A stretch of DNA of 36,605 nucleotides. Source: Steroidobacter sp. Its GTDB lineage: Bacteria > Pseudomonadota > Gammaproteobacteria > Steroidobacterales > Steroidobacteraceae. A model generated the notes under the pieces. The model was not told the origin of the DNA and ran no database searches. It saw only the letters and a program-made list of their open reading frames with translations. Both the position numbers and the translations under genes were made by a program. Positions 7,532-15,755 of this stretch are shown here, in pieces (the first letter of the stretch is position 1; each line of letters begins with the position of its first letter). The stretch spans positions 1 to 36,605 of the forward strand of contig JAICPY010000035.1 of assembly GCA_025929585.1 (NCBI GenBank), written 5' to 3'.

Positions 7532-9388
7532 ATGAAATTCGTTCCTTCGGTCGCAGCGTTCGCTGCGGCCTCAGTTTTAGCGTGTCCTTCAATCTGTGTT
7601 GCGGCGGCCAATGAACGCGGCCGAGATGCACTCGTCGTCACAGCGACGCGAGTTGAGCAACCCATCAGCGAAGTGATCGGCGCCGTATCGGTCATCACTC
7701 GCGATGACATCGACCGGCGCGGCGCACACTCGCTGCAAGATCTGCTTCGAGGTGAAACTGGACTCAGCGTGGTCAACACCGGTGGGCTCGGAAAGCTGTC
7801 AAACGTTTTTTTGCGCGGGGCAGATTCCGAACAACTGCTCGTGCTTGTCGATGGTGTGCGCGTCGGCTCGGCGACGAGCGGTACGACGGCATTCGAGTTA
7901 CTGCCCGTCGATCAGATCGAACGCATCGAAATCATTCGTGGGCCGCGGTCGAGCATCTATGGTTCTGATGCCATCGGCGGTGTGATTCAAATTTTTACCC
8001 GCAAAGGCGGTTCGCCCACAGTGAGCGTGGGTGCAGGCTCCCACGAAACTTCCAAAGTCAGCGGTAGCTTCGGCACGGAGTCTGATTCGGCATGGGTAAA
8101 TCTCTCGGCGAGCCGGATCGAGACCGAAGGATATAACTCCTGCGCGGGAGCACCGTTTCCCATCGGCGGCGGCTGCTTCACGAGCGAACCCGATCGCGAT
8201 GGATACGACAATTCTTCGGGTTCGTTGCGAGCCGGCTACCGATGGCAATCTGTGCAGATCGAGGGCAGCGCGCTGTACGCGACCGGTACTACCGAGTACG
8301 ACGGCGACTTCGCCAACGTAACCGAATTCGTCGAGCAGGTGCTCTCCTTCGGCGCACGCATCGAACCGACCGAATATTGGACGTTATCGCTCCTTCTCGG
8401 CAGCAGTCGGGACGAGCACGACAGCTTCTTTGACGATCCGTTAAGCGATGAGCGCGAGATTTTCGCCTCTCGATTCGATACCGAGCGGCAGCATGCCTCG
8501 TTGCAATCGGATTTTCTCTTGACGAGATCGCAGACTGTGACGCTTGGCATCGACTATTTCGACGATCGAGTCGACAGCACAGTCGCTTTCGAAGAAACCT
8601 CCCGCAACAGCGTGGGCGCGTTTGCGCAGTATCAGATTCAACTCGGGGCTCATCGCTTGCTCGGCTCCGTGCGCACCGATGACAACGAGCAGTTCGGCAA
8701 CTACGAAACCGGGAGCCTTGGCTGGAAGTGGTCGTTGAGCGAACAGTGGTCTATCAACGCGGCTTGGGGAAATGCGTTCGGGGCACCGACGTTCAACGAT
8801 TTGTACTACCCGGGATTCAGCAATCCGGAATTGGATCCGGAAACCTCGAGAAGCTATGAGCTCGGGGTCGGCTGGACGATCGCGCCGATCACCGTCGCAT
8901 TGACTGCGTTCGAAAGCCGAATCGAAGACCTGATCGTTTACAACCCAGCGACATTCAGTCCCGCCAATTTGAACAGCTCACGCATTCGTGGGATCGAGGC
9001 AGATCTCGATGCATCGATCGGCAAATGGACGCTGGGACTCGGGTACAGCGCATTGGATCCACGTAATCGCACGCCGGGTGCGGACTTCGACAATTTTCTT
9101 CCGCGGCGCTCGCGTCACACAGGTCATATAGAGCTGGGCCGAGCGTTTGGTGCATTCGATACGCGTGTACGGCTCACCACCGAAGGTGCCCGTTTCGACG
9201 ACGTGAGCAACACCAACCGAGTGGGCGGTTACGCGCTCATCGATCTCACATTCGATTACGCACTTTCGGCAACTTGGACAATCCAAGGAAAGATAGGCAA
9301 TTTGCTGGATCGCGACTATCGAACCGTGCGCTTGTACAACCAAGACGATCGCACGTTCTTCGTAAACCTCAGATTCCGGCCGGAGTAA
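7532..9388 (+). CDS. btuB: TonB-dependent vitamin B12 outer-membrane receptor BtuB
   Basis: A 618-residue outer-membrane beta-barrel that imports cobalamins with energy from TonB-ExbBD. A signal peptide (about residues 1-26, ending VAA) precedes the TonB box DALVVTA (32-38). The plug domain follows (SLQDLLRGETGLSV, LVLVDGVRVG, IERIEIIRGPRSSIYGSDAI), and then the barrel, ending in alternating strands up to FFVNLRFRPE. The size matches BtuB. ATG 7532 has SD GGGGAG eight bases upstream; the longer GTG frame from 7451 would run through the riboswitch expression region. The riboswitch identifies the substrate as a corrinoid with more weight than homology alone. The inverted repeat after the stop starts 11 bp downstream. 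Confidence 0.93.
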   Translation: MKFVPSVAAFAAASVLACPSICVAAANERGRDALVVTATRVEQPISEVIGAVSVITRDDIDRRGAHSLQDLLRGETGLSVVNTGGLGKLSNVFLRGADSEQLLVLVDGVRVGSATSGTTAFELLPVDQIERIEIIRGPRSSIYGSDAIGGVIQIFTRKGGSPTVSVGAGSHETSKVSGSFGTESDSAWVNLSASRIETEGYNSCAGAPFPIGGGCFTSEPDRDGYDNSSGSLRAGYRWQSVQIEGSALYATGTTEYDGDFANVTEFVEQVLSFGARIEPTEYWTLSLLLGSSRDEHDSFFDDPLSDEREIFASRFDTERQHASLQSDFLLTRSQTVTLGIDYFDDRVDSTVAFEETSRNSVGAFAQYQIQLGAHRLLGSVRTDDNEQFGNYETGSLGWKWSLSEQWSINAAWGNAFGAPTFNDLYYPGFSNPELDPETSRSYELGVGWTIAPITVALTAFESRIEDLIVYNPATFSPANLNSSRIRGIEADLDASIGKWTLGLGYSALDPRNRTPGADFDNFLPRRSRHTGHIELGRAFGAFDTRVRLTTEGARFDDVSNTNRVGGYALIDLTFDYALSATWTIQGKIGNLLDRDYRTVRLYNQDDRTFFVNLRFRPE

Positions 9389-9398
9389 AGTGAGAGGA

Positions 9399-9529
9399 GT
9401 GACGGGGTGACGGGTGACGAAGTCAGAGTAAGGGTTGGCTAGAAGCGACCGGTGCCATCCTCTTTGTCTGACTCAAGTCTCTTACTCTGACGTCGTCACC
9501 TCGTCACCCGTCACCCGTCACCCGTCACC
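9399..9529. repeat. Intergenic inverted word-repeat, GTGACGG family
   Basis: Left arm 9399-9432 (GTGACGGG words, then GTCAGAGTAAG). Right arm 9481-9529 (CTTACTCTGAC, then six GTCACC-type words). GTCAGAGTAAG and CTTACTCTGAC are an exact 11-bp inner stem; TCTGAC is at 9486-9491 and a second copy at 9467-9472 in the loop. The arm ends 9 bp before the PduO ATG. Confidence 0.88.
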
Positions 9530-9538
9530 AGGTATTTT

Positions 9539-10099
9539 ATGGGCCACCGACTCAGCAAGATCTACACACGCACGGGCGATGACGGCACGACAGGCTTAGG
9601 TGACGGAACGCGCGTGCCGAAAACGCACGCGCGTATCGAGGCATATGGCTCGGCGGACGAGACCAATAGTGCTTTGGGAATGGTGCTAGCTGTACCGGGG
9701 ATCCCCGCCGAAATCGCCGAGGTGCTGACGCGCATTCAGCATGAGCTTTTCGATTTAGGAGGCGAGCTTGCCGTCCCGGGCCTGCGATCCATTACGGCGG
9801 ATCACATCGTTCGGTTGGAGCGAGATCTCGATCGGTTCAATGATGCTCTTCCGCCCCTGAAAGAATTCATTCTGCCGAGCGGCGGCCAGGCAACCTCTGC
9901 ATGCCATCTGACCCGTACGATCGCGCGTCGCGCGGAGCGTGCATCATGGGCGTTGGCTGAGAGCGAGGCCGTCGCCCGTGAGGTGCCGCAGTATTTGAAT
10001 CGCCTATCCGACCTACTCTTCGTGCTCGCACGCGTCCTCGTGCGTCACGAGCATGGCGCGGAAGTATTGTGGCGCCGAGCGGGGCCTGAGGGACAGTGA
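9539..10099 (+). CDS. Cob(I)alamin adenosyltransferase, PduO type
   Basis: A 186-residue enzyme that transfers the 5'-deoxyadenosyl group of ATP to cob(I)alamin, making coenzyme B12 in the cytoplasm. Family signatures are clear: IYTRTGDDGTTGLGDG (8-23) for ATP binding, the RIEAYGSADETNSALG region, RTIARRAERASW and YLNRLSDLLFVLARVL near the C-terminus. With btuB upstream it converts imported corrinoid to the active cofactor, so the two genes form a salvage unit. AGGT lies between the repeat arm and ATG as a weak ribosome-binding site. Its stop TGA is inside the first GTGATG word of the next repeat. Confidence 0.93.
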   Translation: MGHRLSKIYTRTGDDGTTGLGDGTRVPKTHARIEAYGSADETNSALGMVLAVPGIPAEIAEVLTRIQHELFDLGGELAVPGLRSITADHIVRLERDLDRFNDALPPLKEFILPSGGQATSACHLTRTIARRAERASWALAESEAVAREVPQYLNRLSDLLFVLARVLVRHEHGAEVLWRRAGPEGQ

Positions 10100-10191
10100 T
10101 GAAGTGATGAGTGATGAGGTGATAAGGACAGAAACGAGAACTCCTTTCCGGCCTCTTGCCGCATCACCTTATCACTTCATCACCACATCAC
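10094..10191. repeat. Intergenic inverted word-repeat, GTGATGAG family, between convergent genes
   Basis: Left arm 10094-10131 (CAGTGATGAAGTGATGAGTG, continuing ATGAGGTGATAAG). Right arm 10161-10191 (GCATCACCTTATCACTTCAT, then CACCACATCAC). The inner 5' boundary reads GGACAGA, a possible decayed GTCAGA; TCTGAC is absent. The loop is about 30 nt. The arm overlaps the PduO stop codon. Confidence 0.82.
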
Positions 10192-10200
10192 GGCTCCGAC

Positions 10201-11844
10201 CTACCCCACCATCAACCTACTGAGTTCTTCATCGCGATCTAGTCGGATAGTGATTTCCCTTTCGAGCTCATCGGAGATGATGAGTGAGGACTCGAAACGG
10301 TTAACCGTTACTGGCCGCACGCTCGGACCGTCGAGGGTGTGTTCGATCAGAAAGCTGTGTTGCGCGCCGCCGTGAAGGGCTGCGAACTGCACCAAGATTT
10401 TTACAGTCTGCGCATCTAGTTGATCATTGATCCGCTCGTCGCTGACGACTAGAAAGGATTGCTGCTCGCTCACGCCAGCGAACGCACCGGCCGCACGCAA
10501 ATCCATGAAGAAGGATTCAATTTGCCGGGTGATTCGTATCCACGTGCCGCGATCGCGCGACGCACCCAGGCACCAACGCGTGCCTCGCGCGATAGCATCG
10601 ATCACGAACAGAGCGAAACGCTGCTGAGAGAGATATGAGCCATCCGTCGAGGCGCTTGCGCCGCAAGCGAGCGTCCGCAGCGCGGGCTGACGTGGATCAG
10701 GACTACGCACGGTCTGGAGCACATTTGCGCCATGCGCGGCCAACCTCCAACGATCAGTTGCCTTCACCGCTGTCGCGAGCCGCACACCGCCGCGCAATAG
10801 AGGCTCAGGTTCTTTTACGGCGATCGCTGAAGAGACTGCATCGCCAGGGCGCGACAACAAGCCGGCGACGGCCCCGCCATTCGCAAAAACTTCCTGACGG
10901 CCGCGCAATCGGTCCATGGCAATGATGCGCGGATAAAACATCACTGCGTTTTCGCAACGAAAATCCAATTCGCGCAGCGCGGAGGTCGCATGAGCGGGTG
11001 TTTCCCAAGTGGCGGGAGGGTCCACGATCAGCATCGCGCGTCTGTCGCGGCAGAATCTTGCGGCGACCAACAAGGTGCTGACCCCGACGTCGTGGGTTCG
11101 CGTCAACGGCGGGATGTAGAGGAACGCGAGATCCTCGACGTTCTTGAGCGCAAACAGCCCGGTACCGCGAGTGGATGATCCGATCACATCGTAATCGGTG
11201 AGCGGCCGACCATCACCGCCATCGGGATTCGAATGAATGTAGCCAATCGGCAGATTCGTGCCCGGCATCAACGTGCGATCAGGCCTTTGACGCGGCACGT
11301 ATCCGCGCACGCGTACCAATGTGGATTCTAGTAATGCTCGCGTGACGAAGCGCGGCGATTCGGAGTCGACGGACACGCCCCGGAACGTCTCTTGCGCTTC
11401 GATTCTCTCGGAGCCCGGTGATCGCACCCGCTGCACGACTAGATTGAAACGTTCCTCATCGTCACTGGCGATGTTGTCGTAATCGATCGAGGCACGCAGA
11501 AACTCGCGCGTCCCGGGCGCCAACGCTTCGAGCGTGAGTGTCTGCTGGTCGCAGCGCAACGAAATCGAAGCGGGAGCCGCGCCGTTGACGACACGCACGA
11601 TGATCGCGCGTCGACCGCCTTGCTCGAAAAATTGCTCCACCGCGTACGAGAGTGGACTCGGCTGCCATAAGCCGCCGAACACTTGTTGGAAATCGCTGAA
11701 GCTGCGAACCGTGACGGGATGATTCACCGGACCGCGCAACGCGCGACCGACAAACGCCGTTGACTGCGCACTCGCGCGCGCAATCGGCTGTTCCGCATCC
11801 GGCGATTCAGCGATGTTGATACCGTCGAGCGAACGCTCCGGCAC
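10201..11844 (-). CDS. Orphan phage tail sheath-like protein
   Basis: A 547-residue homologue of contractile tail sheath proteins (phage, pyocin and extracellular injection systems), which normally polymerise around a tube and contract. The N-terminal block STAFVGRALRGPVNHPVTV, followed by SFSDFQQVFGG, SPLSYAVEQFFEQGGRRA and IIVRVV, is the typical sheath entry (about residues 28-86). The C-terminal third has the sheath-core pattern RFALFVIDAIARGTRW, then WIRITRQIESFFMDLRAAGA, AGVSEQQSFLVV and a late FLIEHTL strand. The GTG start is supported by a strong SD (GGGGAGG, 4-5 bases away). No tube, baseplate, spike, AAA ATPase or terminator-prophage genes flank it, and base composition looks like its neighbours. 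It could be a domesticated relic or act with a cluster elsewhere. Confidence 0.82.
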   Translation of the reverse strand: MPERSLDGINIAESPDAEQPIARASAQSTAFVGRALRGPVNHPVTVRSFSDFQQVFGGLWQPSPLSYAVEQFFEQGGRRAIIVRVVNGAAPASISLRCDQQTLTLEALAPGTREFLRASIDYDNIASDDEERFNLVVQRVRSPGSERIEAQETFRGVSVDSESPRFVTRALLESTLVRVRGYVPRQRPDRTLMPGTNLPIGYIHSNPDGGDGRPLTDYDVIGSSTRGTGLFALKNVEDLAFLYIPPLTRTHDVGVSTLLVAARFCRDRRAMLIVDPPATWETPAHATSALRELDFRCENAVMFYPRIIAMDRLRGRQEVFANGGAVAGLLSRPGDAVSSAIAVKEPEPLLRGGVRLATAVKATDRWRLAAHGANVLQTVRSPDPRQPALRTLACGASASTDGSYLSQQRFALFVIDAIARGTRWCLGASRDRGTWIRITRQIESFFMDLRAAGAFAGVSEQQSFLVVSDERINDQLDAQTVKILVQFAALHGGAQHSFLIEHTLDGPSVRPVTVNRFESSLIISDELEREITIRLDRDEELSRLMVG

Positions 11845-11895
11845 CTTGCCTCCCCTTCATTGTTATGAAGGGTAAGGTAGCACAGTGAAGGGGGA

Positions 11896-11993
11896 AAGTG
11901 ATGAGGTGATCAGGTGATGAAGTGATGACGTAAGAAAATACGAACCAGTTTTCGCTCTGTCGTCATCACCTTATCACTTCATCGCCTCATCAC
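11896..11993. repeat. Intergenic inverted word-repeat, GTGATGAG family
   Basis: Left arm 11896-11934 (AAGTGATGAGGTGATCAGGT, continuing GATGAAGTGATGACG). Right arm 11961-11993 (CGTCATCACCTTATCACTTC, then ATCGCCTCATCAC). GATGACG/CGTCATC pair at the inner end; the loop is about 30 nt. It lies between two genes read in the same (minus) direction. Confidence 0.85.
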
Positions 11994-12003
11994 TCCCGCC
12001 TTC

Positions 12004-12849
12004 TCACAACTCGCGTTGTGAGAAGGTATCGCACGCGTTCACATCGCCGCTCTCGTAGCCCCGCTTGAACCATCGCATGCGTTGTTCGGAACTGCCGTGC
12101 GTAAAAGATTCCGGCGCTACGTAGCCACGAGATTGTTGCTGCAATCGGTCATCGCCAATCGCGCTCGCGGCATTCAATCCTTCTTCGATGTCACCTGGCT
12201 CGAGTAGCTGACGCTCTCGATTTGCGTTGTGCGCCCAAACGCCGGCGAAACAATCGGCTTGCAACTCTTGGCGCACTGAAAGCGCGTTTGCTTCCTCTTG
12301 GCTGACGGCGCGACGTGCTGCCATGTTGCGTTCGGAAATGCCGAGTAGCGTTTGCACGTGATGTCCAACCTCGTGCGCAATGACATAGGCTTGCGCGAAG
12401 TCGCCCGGTGCGCCGAAACGGGTTTGCAGATCGCGATAGAACGACAAATCGATATACAGCTGGCGATCGGCTGGACAGTAAAAAGGACCGACGGCGGCTT
12501 GTGCGAAGCCGCAAGCGGACTCGACCGCGCCCGAGAACAACACGAGCGTTGGTTCTTGGTACGTGCTGCCATTCATCGCGAAGAGCGCAGCCCAGGTTTC
12601 TTCGGTGTCGGCGAGCACCACGGAGATGAATTCGCGAAGCTGCGCTTCTTCGGCTGACTCTTCATAAGGAACCTGCTCCGCCTGCTGCGTGGGCTGCACG
12701 CCCTGGAGAACGACGGAGGGATCTTGGCCGAAATATAGAGCAATGAGCGCCAGTACAATGGTGCCTAGGCCAATGCCACCCGCACCTTTGAAGCGCATGC
12801 CGCGACGATCTTCTACATTCGAGCTGCTTCGCCGACCGGCCCAACGCAT
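12004..12849 (-). CDS. YpfJ family neutral zinc metallopeptidase
   Basis: A 281-residue predicted zinc peptidase of the YpfJ (neutral zinc metallopeptidase) family. One membrane segment near residues 23-40 (GAGGIGLGTIVLALIALYFG) places the catalytic domain outside the cytoplasm. The metal site is HEVGHH (159-164), and the later RQELQADCFAGVWAH element supplies the expected third ligand and is characteristic of the family. Cys113, Cys125 and Cys214 are candidates for structural roles. SD AAGGGG lies about 7 bases before ATG. Function in vivo is poorly known for the family. The gene precedes (in transcription order) the sheath-like gene, separated by an inverted repeat. Confidence 0.9.
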   Translation of the reverse strand: MRWAGRRSSSNVEDRRGMRFKGAGGIGLGTIVLALIALYFGQDPSVVLQGVQPTQQAEQVPYEESAEEAQLREFISVVLADTEETWAALFAMNGSTYQEPTLVLFSGAVESACGFAQAAVGPFYCPADRQLYIDLSFYRDLQTRFGAPGDFAQAYVIAHEVGHHVQTLLGISERNMAARRAVSQEEANALSVRQELQADCFAGVWAHNANRERQLLEPGDIEEGLNAASAIGDDRLQQQSRGYVAPESFTHGSSEQRMRWFKRGYESGDVNACDTFSQREL

Positions 12850-12867
12850 GGCATGCCCCTTCAGTGA

Positions 12868-12993
12868 GTGTGAGTAGATACGGCTCGTAGGGGTGTAGGG
12901 TTCCTTCTGACTCTTCGCGGAGTGTGTGACGTGTAGAAGACGCCTGAAACTAACAGCGCGGCTATCTGACCCTACACGCTACACCTCTACACC
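12868..12993. repeat. Intergenic inverted word-repeat, GTGTAG family (degenerate)
   Basis: Left arm about 12868-12900 (GTGTGAGTAGATACGG, GTAGGGGTGTAGGG) with further GTGTGTGACGTGTAG at 12922-12936; right arm 12965-12993 (TCTGACCCTACACGCTACAC, then CTCTACACC). TCTGAC occurs twice, 12906-12911 and 12965-12970; the second is the arm boundary. Confidence 0.7.
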
Positions 12994-13007
12994 AGAGCAC
13001 GTTCAAG

Positions 13008-14231
13008 CTACAACGATCCGGCGGCGGCTCCGCCGGCACCCTGCGCCACGGCTTTCTTCTTGCTCTTTACCGGCGCGGCCTTCTTCGGCGTTGCCGTGCC
13101 TGCTCGAGCGGCTTCGAACTGCTCGGCGGTGAAGAATGTCTTATCGCTCCCGTTCCAGTTCGCACCCTCCGGCAAACGATTCTCGACGTGCCTTGAAGCG
13201 AAGATGAACTTGTCCATCGTGATTTTTTGGTGAGACACCGGAACCGCGATGCCACGCGCGTGCGCGACGATCTGATCGACTAGATCGAAGTCAACCGAAG
13301 CACCATGCTGTTTGACCTGCTGCCACATCTCGTTGGATATCGCCGCATTCAGTAGCTGATCGGCGGGCTCTGGATGCTCGCGAGTATCATCCTCGAGCAC
13401 CGGGAAGGCCTGCACATAGAGTGCTTCACCCTGCCAAGCAAATAGGAACGGTTGATTGACCACAGTTACTTTGGTGCCCACTGGAACTTGGTCATAGAGC
13501 TCTGCAATGTCTTCTGGATAGAAACGCACGCAGCCATGACTGGAACGCAAGCCGACACCGTAGGGCTTGTTCGTTCCGTGAATCAGATAGCTCGGCCAGC
13601 CGAGCTTCAGCATGTGCGCACCGAGCGGGTTATCCGGTCCAGGCGGTACTTTGGAAGGCAACGGATCACCGGCGGCAGCGTGCTCCTTACGCACCGAAGC
13701 AGGCGGGAACCAAGTCGGGTTCTTCGCCTTGGCCGTAACCTTCGTCGTTCCCTCCGGTGTTGACCAACCCACCTTGCCGATGCCAATCGGGTGCGTGATC
13801 ACGCGATGCGGCTCTCCCTCCGCGACTTTTGGAAAATAGAACATGCGCAGTTGCGCAAGATTGATCACCAACCCCTCTCGCGGCGCGTTCGGCAAGATGT
13901 ATTGAGTGGGCAGCACGATTTCGCGGCCCTCTCCCGGTAACCACGGGTCCACACCTGGGTTCGCGCGCACGATCTCCTCGTAACCAAGGTTGAATCGACG
14001 CGCGATATCCGAAAGCGTGTCTTCCCCTTGTACTCGCGTGACTTGCAGCTGCCCTAGGACCTTGTCGTTCTCAGGGTCGAACTCGAATTCATGCGTCGCG
14101 AGCGGCGCCTCAATCGGCGGCGGCGCAGGCGGCGCTTCCGGCTCCGGCGCGGGCTTCGGCTGGATGAGCTGACATCCCGCCAAACAGAAGGCCAGGACGA
14201 GCGGGAGGATTCGGGGCGCGTTCAAGTGCAT
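13008..14231 (-). CDS. LysM and L,D-transpeptidase (YkuD) domain lipoprotein
   Basis: A 407-residue ErfK/YbiS/YcfS-type L,D-transpeptidase that makes 3-3 crosslinks or attaches lipoproteins to peptidoglycan in the periplasm. Features in order: lipoprotein signal with LAGC (Cys20), a proline-rich linker (25-45), a LysM domain (about 63-109), and the YkuD domain with HGT (218-220) and SHGCVR (231-236, catalytic Cys234). An unusually long C-terminal extension follows (about 270-407), ending in a Lys/Ala-rich KKAAPVKSKKKAVAQ stretch and a Gly/Ala tail. ATG 14231 gives a proper signal peptide; the longer frame from 14294 only translates the adjacent repeat. No good Shine-Dalgarno sequence is seen. 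Confidence 0.9.
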   Translation of the reverse strand: MHLNAPRILPLVLAFCLAGCQLIQPKPAPEPEAPPAPPPIEAPLATHEFEFDPENDKVLGQLQVTRVQGEDTLSDIARRFNLGYEEIVRANPGVDPWLPGEGREIVLPTQYILPNAPREGLVINLAQLRMFYFPKVAEGEPHRVITHPIGIGKVGWSTPEGTTKVTAKAKNPTWFPPASVRKEHAAAGDPLPSKVPPGPDNPLGAHMLKLGWPSYLIHGTNKPYGVGLRSSHGCVRFYPEDIAELYDQVPVGTKVTVVNQPFLFAWQGEALYVQAFPVLEDDTREHPEPADQLLNAAISNEMWQQVKQHGASVDFDLVDQIVAHARGIAVPVSHQKITMDKFIFASRHVENRLPEGANWNGSDKTFFTAEQFEAARAGTATPKKAAPVKSKKKAVAQGAGGAAAGSL

Positions 14232-14260
14232 GGGGGGATTATTACCTGATCTGGGCGTGG

Positions 14261-14383
14261 GAGTCTGCAGCTGACAGTCCGCAGTCCGTAGCAAGAACTG
14301 GATTAGCCGTATCTCGCACGCTCGGTCCGCTTGACCTTTCTCTGGCTTCGGACCACAGACTGCGGTCCACGGACTCTAATCTC
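14261..14383. repeat. Intergenic inverted word-repeat, AGTCCGCAGTCCG family
   Basis: Left arm 14261-14292 (GAGTCTGCAGCTGACAGTCC, GCAGTCCGTAGC); right arm 14349-14383 (CGGACCACAGACTGCGGTCC, ACGGACTCTAATCTCC). The loop is about 56 nt. The closing ACGGACT-TAATCTCC is shared with the copy at 22362-22396. Confidence 0.75.
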
Positions 14384-14388
14384 CCGCC

Positions 14389-14880
14389 TCACATCACTAC
14401 CGGCTTATCCGGCAACTCATTCCGATCTGTCGCCGGGAAGTGACGCGCCATGATCGTGCCAACGGCTTCGATTCCTGCGACGACGGCGTCGACAGCTTGG
14501 CCACTCTTAAACAGACTCTCCATGCGGTGGCACACCTGTTCCCATTCTTCCGCAGTGACGCGGCCGTTGAAGCCGCGGTCGGCCACGATCTCGACATCGT
14601 GATCAGCCCAGAGCACGTAGATGAGCACGCCGTTGTTTGCTTCAGTGTCCCACACGCCCAGGTGCGCAAACGCTTCTACAGCGCGCTCCCGTGGCGTGAT
14701 TCCTCGGAAGACCTCGAATGGATTCAGTTGAGCTTCGATGGCGAAGCGAATCTCTCCACCATGCGTTCTCTCAGCCGCAGCAATACTGCGCTCGATCGCT
14801 TGCAACCCGGCCGCATCGAATGCACGGCGCAAGCTCCAGCCGGTGGCGAACAGATGTCGTACTGCGCGTTTGAAGGTCAT
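14389..14880 (-). CDS. TPM-domain protein (short, no signal peptide)
   Basis: A 163-residue protein made of a TPM (TLP18.3/Psb32/MOLO-1) domain: the IERSIAAAERTHGGEIRFAI entry, the TEANNGVLIYVLWADHDVEI core (about 81-100) and VADRGFNGRV. No signal peptide or C-terminal membrane segment is seen, unlike its upstream neighbour. It starts 3 bp after the stop of the larger TPM gene, so lemA, the YgcG-like gene and this gene should be one operon. Such trios are common in proteobacteria; the molecular role of the short TPM protein is unknown. Confidence 0.85.
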   Translation of the reverse strand: MTFKRAVRHLFATGWSLRRAFDAAGLQAIERSIAAAERTHGGEIRFAIEAQLNPFEVFRGITPRERAVEAFAHLGVWDTEANNGVLIYVLWADHDVEIVADRGFNGRVTAEEWEQVCHRMESLFKSGQAVDAVVAGIEAVGTIMARHFPATDRNELPDKPVVM

Positions 14881-14883
14881 TCG

Positions 14884-15741
14884 TTACCAGCGTCCGGACG
14901 CGCCGCCTCCACCGAAACCACCACCACCGCCACTCCATCCGCCTCCGCCGAAGCCTCCGCCTCCGAATCCGCCGCCCCACCCGCCGCGATTCGTCCATCC
15001 GCGGCCGCTTCCACCCATGCCGCCGAACAAGCCAAAGACGAAAGCGATTGCTGCCGCACCGATTGCGACGCCGATGATGCTGGTGAGCACCCATACGATG
15101 ACGCCGGCGATGCCTGCCGTGACCGCGGCGCCACCGAATGCACCGAACATGCGCCTCAAAACGCTGCTGCCGACAAACACGAGCATGAACAGCAGCGGCA
15201 GAATCGATCCGAAGCCATCCCCGCTCGGTGCGCGGCGCTCGGGCTCTGGGAGAGGCTCGCCCTGAAGCACGGCAATGATGCGATCAATGGCCGCGGACAA
15301 CCCTCCGAAATAATCGCCCTCTCGAAACCGCGGCACGATCACTTGATCGGTGATGCGGTTGGCAATCACATCCGGCAGCGCGCCTTCCAAGCCGTAGCCG
15401 ACTTCGATTCTGACCGCGCGATCCTGAATCGCCACCAACACTAAAACGCCATCATCCGTTCCGCGTCGCCCGATCTTCCAAGCTTCGGCAACGCGAATCG
15501 AGTACTGCTCGATCGTTTCAGGTTGAGTGGTGGGCACGAGCAGCACGGCGATTTGACTGCCCTTCTGCGCCTCGAAAGCTCGTAAACGCTGATCGAGCGC
15601 TGAGATCTGCTGCGCGCTCAATGTGCCCGTCAGGTCCGTGACAGGCGAGCTCAGCGTAGGCACTGCGACCTGCGCGGCCGCCGTGATGCAGATTAGCAGC
15701 GCAAGCCAAGCGCACGACCATCGCGCGCCGGAAGATGCCAT
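14884..15741 (-). CDS. YgcG family TPM-domain membrane protein
   Basis: A 285-residue protein: N-terminal signal peptide (ending about AAAQVA), TPM domain (about 35-165, including GSQIAVLLVPTT, TDDGVLVLVAIQDRAVRIEV and GYGLEGALPD), hydrophobic segments (ILPLLFMLVFVGSSVL and the stretch AGIAGVIVWVLTSIIGVAIG), and a Gly/Ser-rich tail ending SGRW. This matches YgcG-type proteins, usually found with LemA. ATG 15741 is used here; a TTG at 15759 overlapping the lemA stop (TTGA) would add six residues and is nearly as likely, as neither has a clear Shine-Dalgarno sequence. Confidence 0.87.
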   Translation of the reverse strand: MASSGARWSCAWLALLICITAAAQVAVPTLSSPVTDLTGTLSAQQISALDQRLRAFEAQKGSQIAVLLVPTTQPETIEQYSIRVAEAWKIGRRGTDDGVLVLVAIQDRAVRIEVGYGLEGALPDVIANRITDQVIVPRFREGDYFGGLSAAIDRIIAVLQGEPLPEPERRAPSGDGFGSILPLLFMLVFVGSSVLRRMFGAFGGAAVTAGIAGVIVWVLTSIIGVAIGAAAIAFVFGLFGGMGGSGRGWTNRGGWGGGFGGGGFGGGGWSGGGGGFGGGGASGRW

Positions 15742-15755
15742 CGCGGCTGTCTTGC

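Noticed and set aside
7101-7631. Minus-strand ORF across the btuB leader
   Set aside because: It covers the riboswitch and its promoter; amino acid composition is low-information and there is no support.
10201-11844. Prophage or tailocin remnant
   Set aside because: No other phage or tailocin genes flank it and its composition and spacing are like the housekeeping genes around it; the solitary sheath-like gene is reported as an orphan instead.
14440-15444. 334-codon plus-strand ORF opposite the TPM genes, and a proline-rich one at 14738-15265
   Set aside because: They are antisense shadows of two TPM-domain genes with good homology; the proline-rich frame is the complement of the Gly-rich tail.
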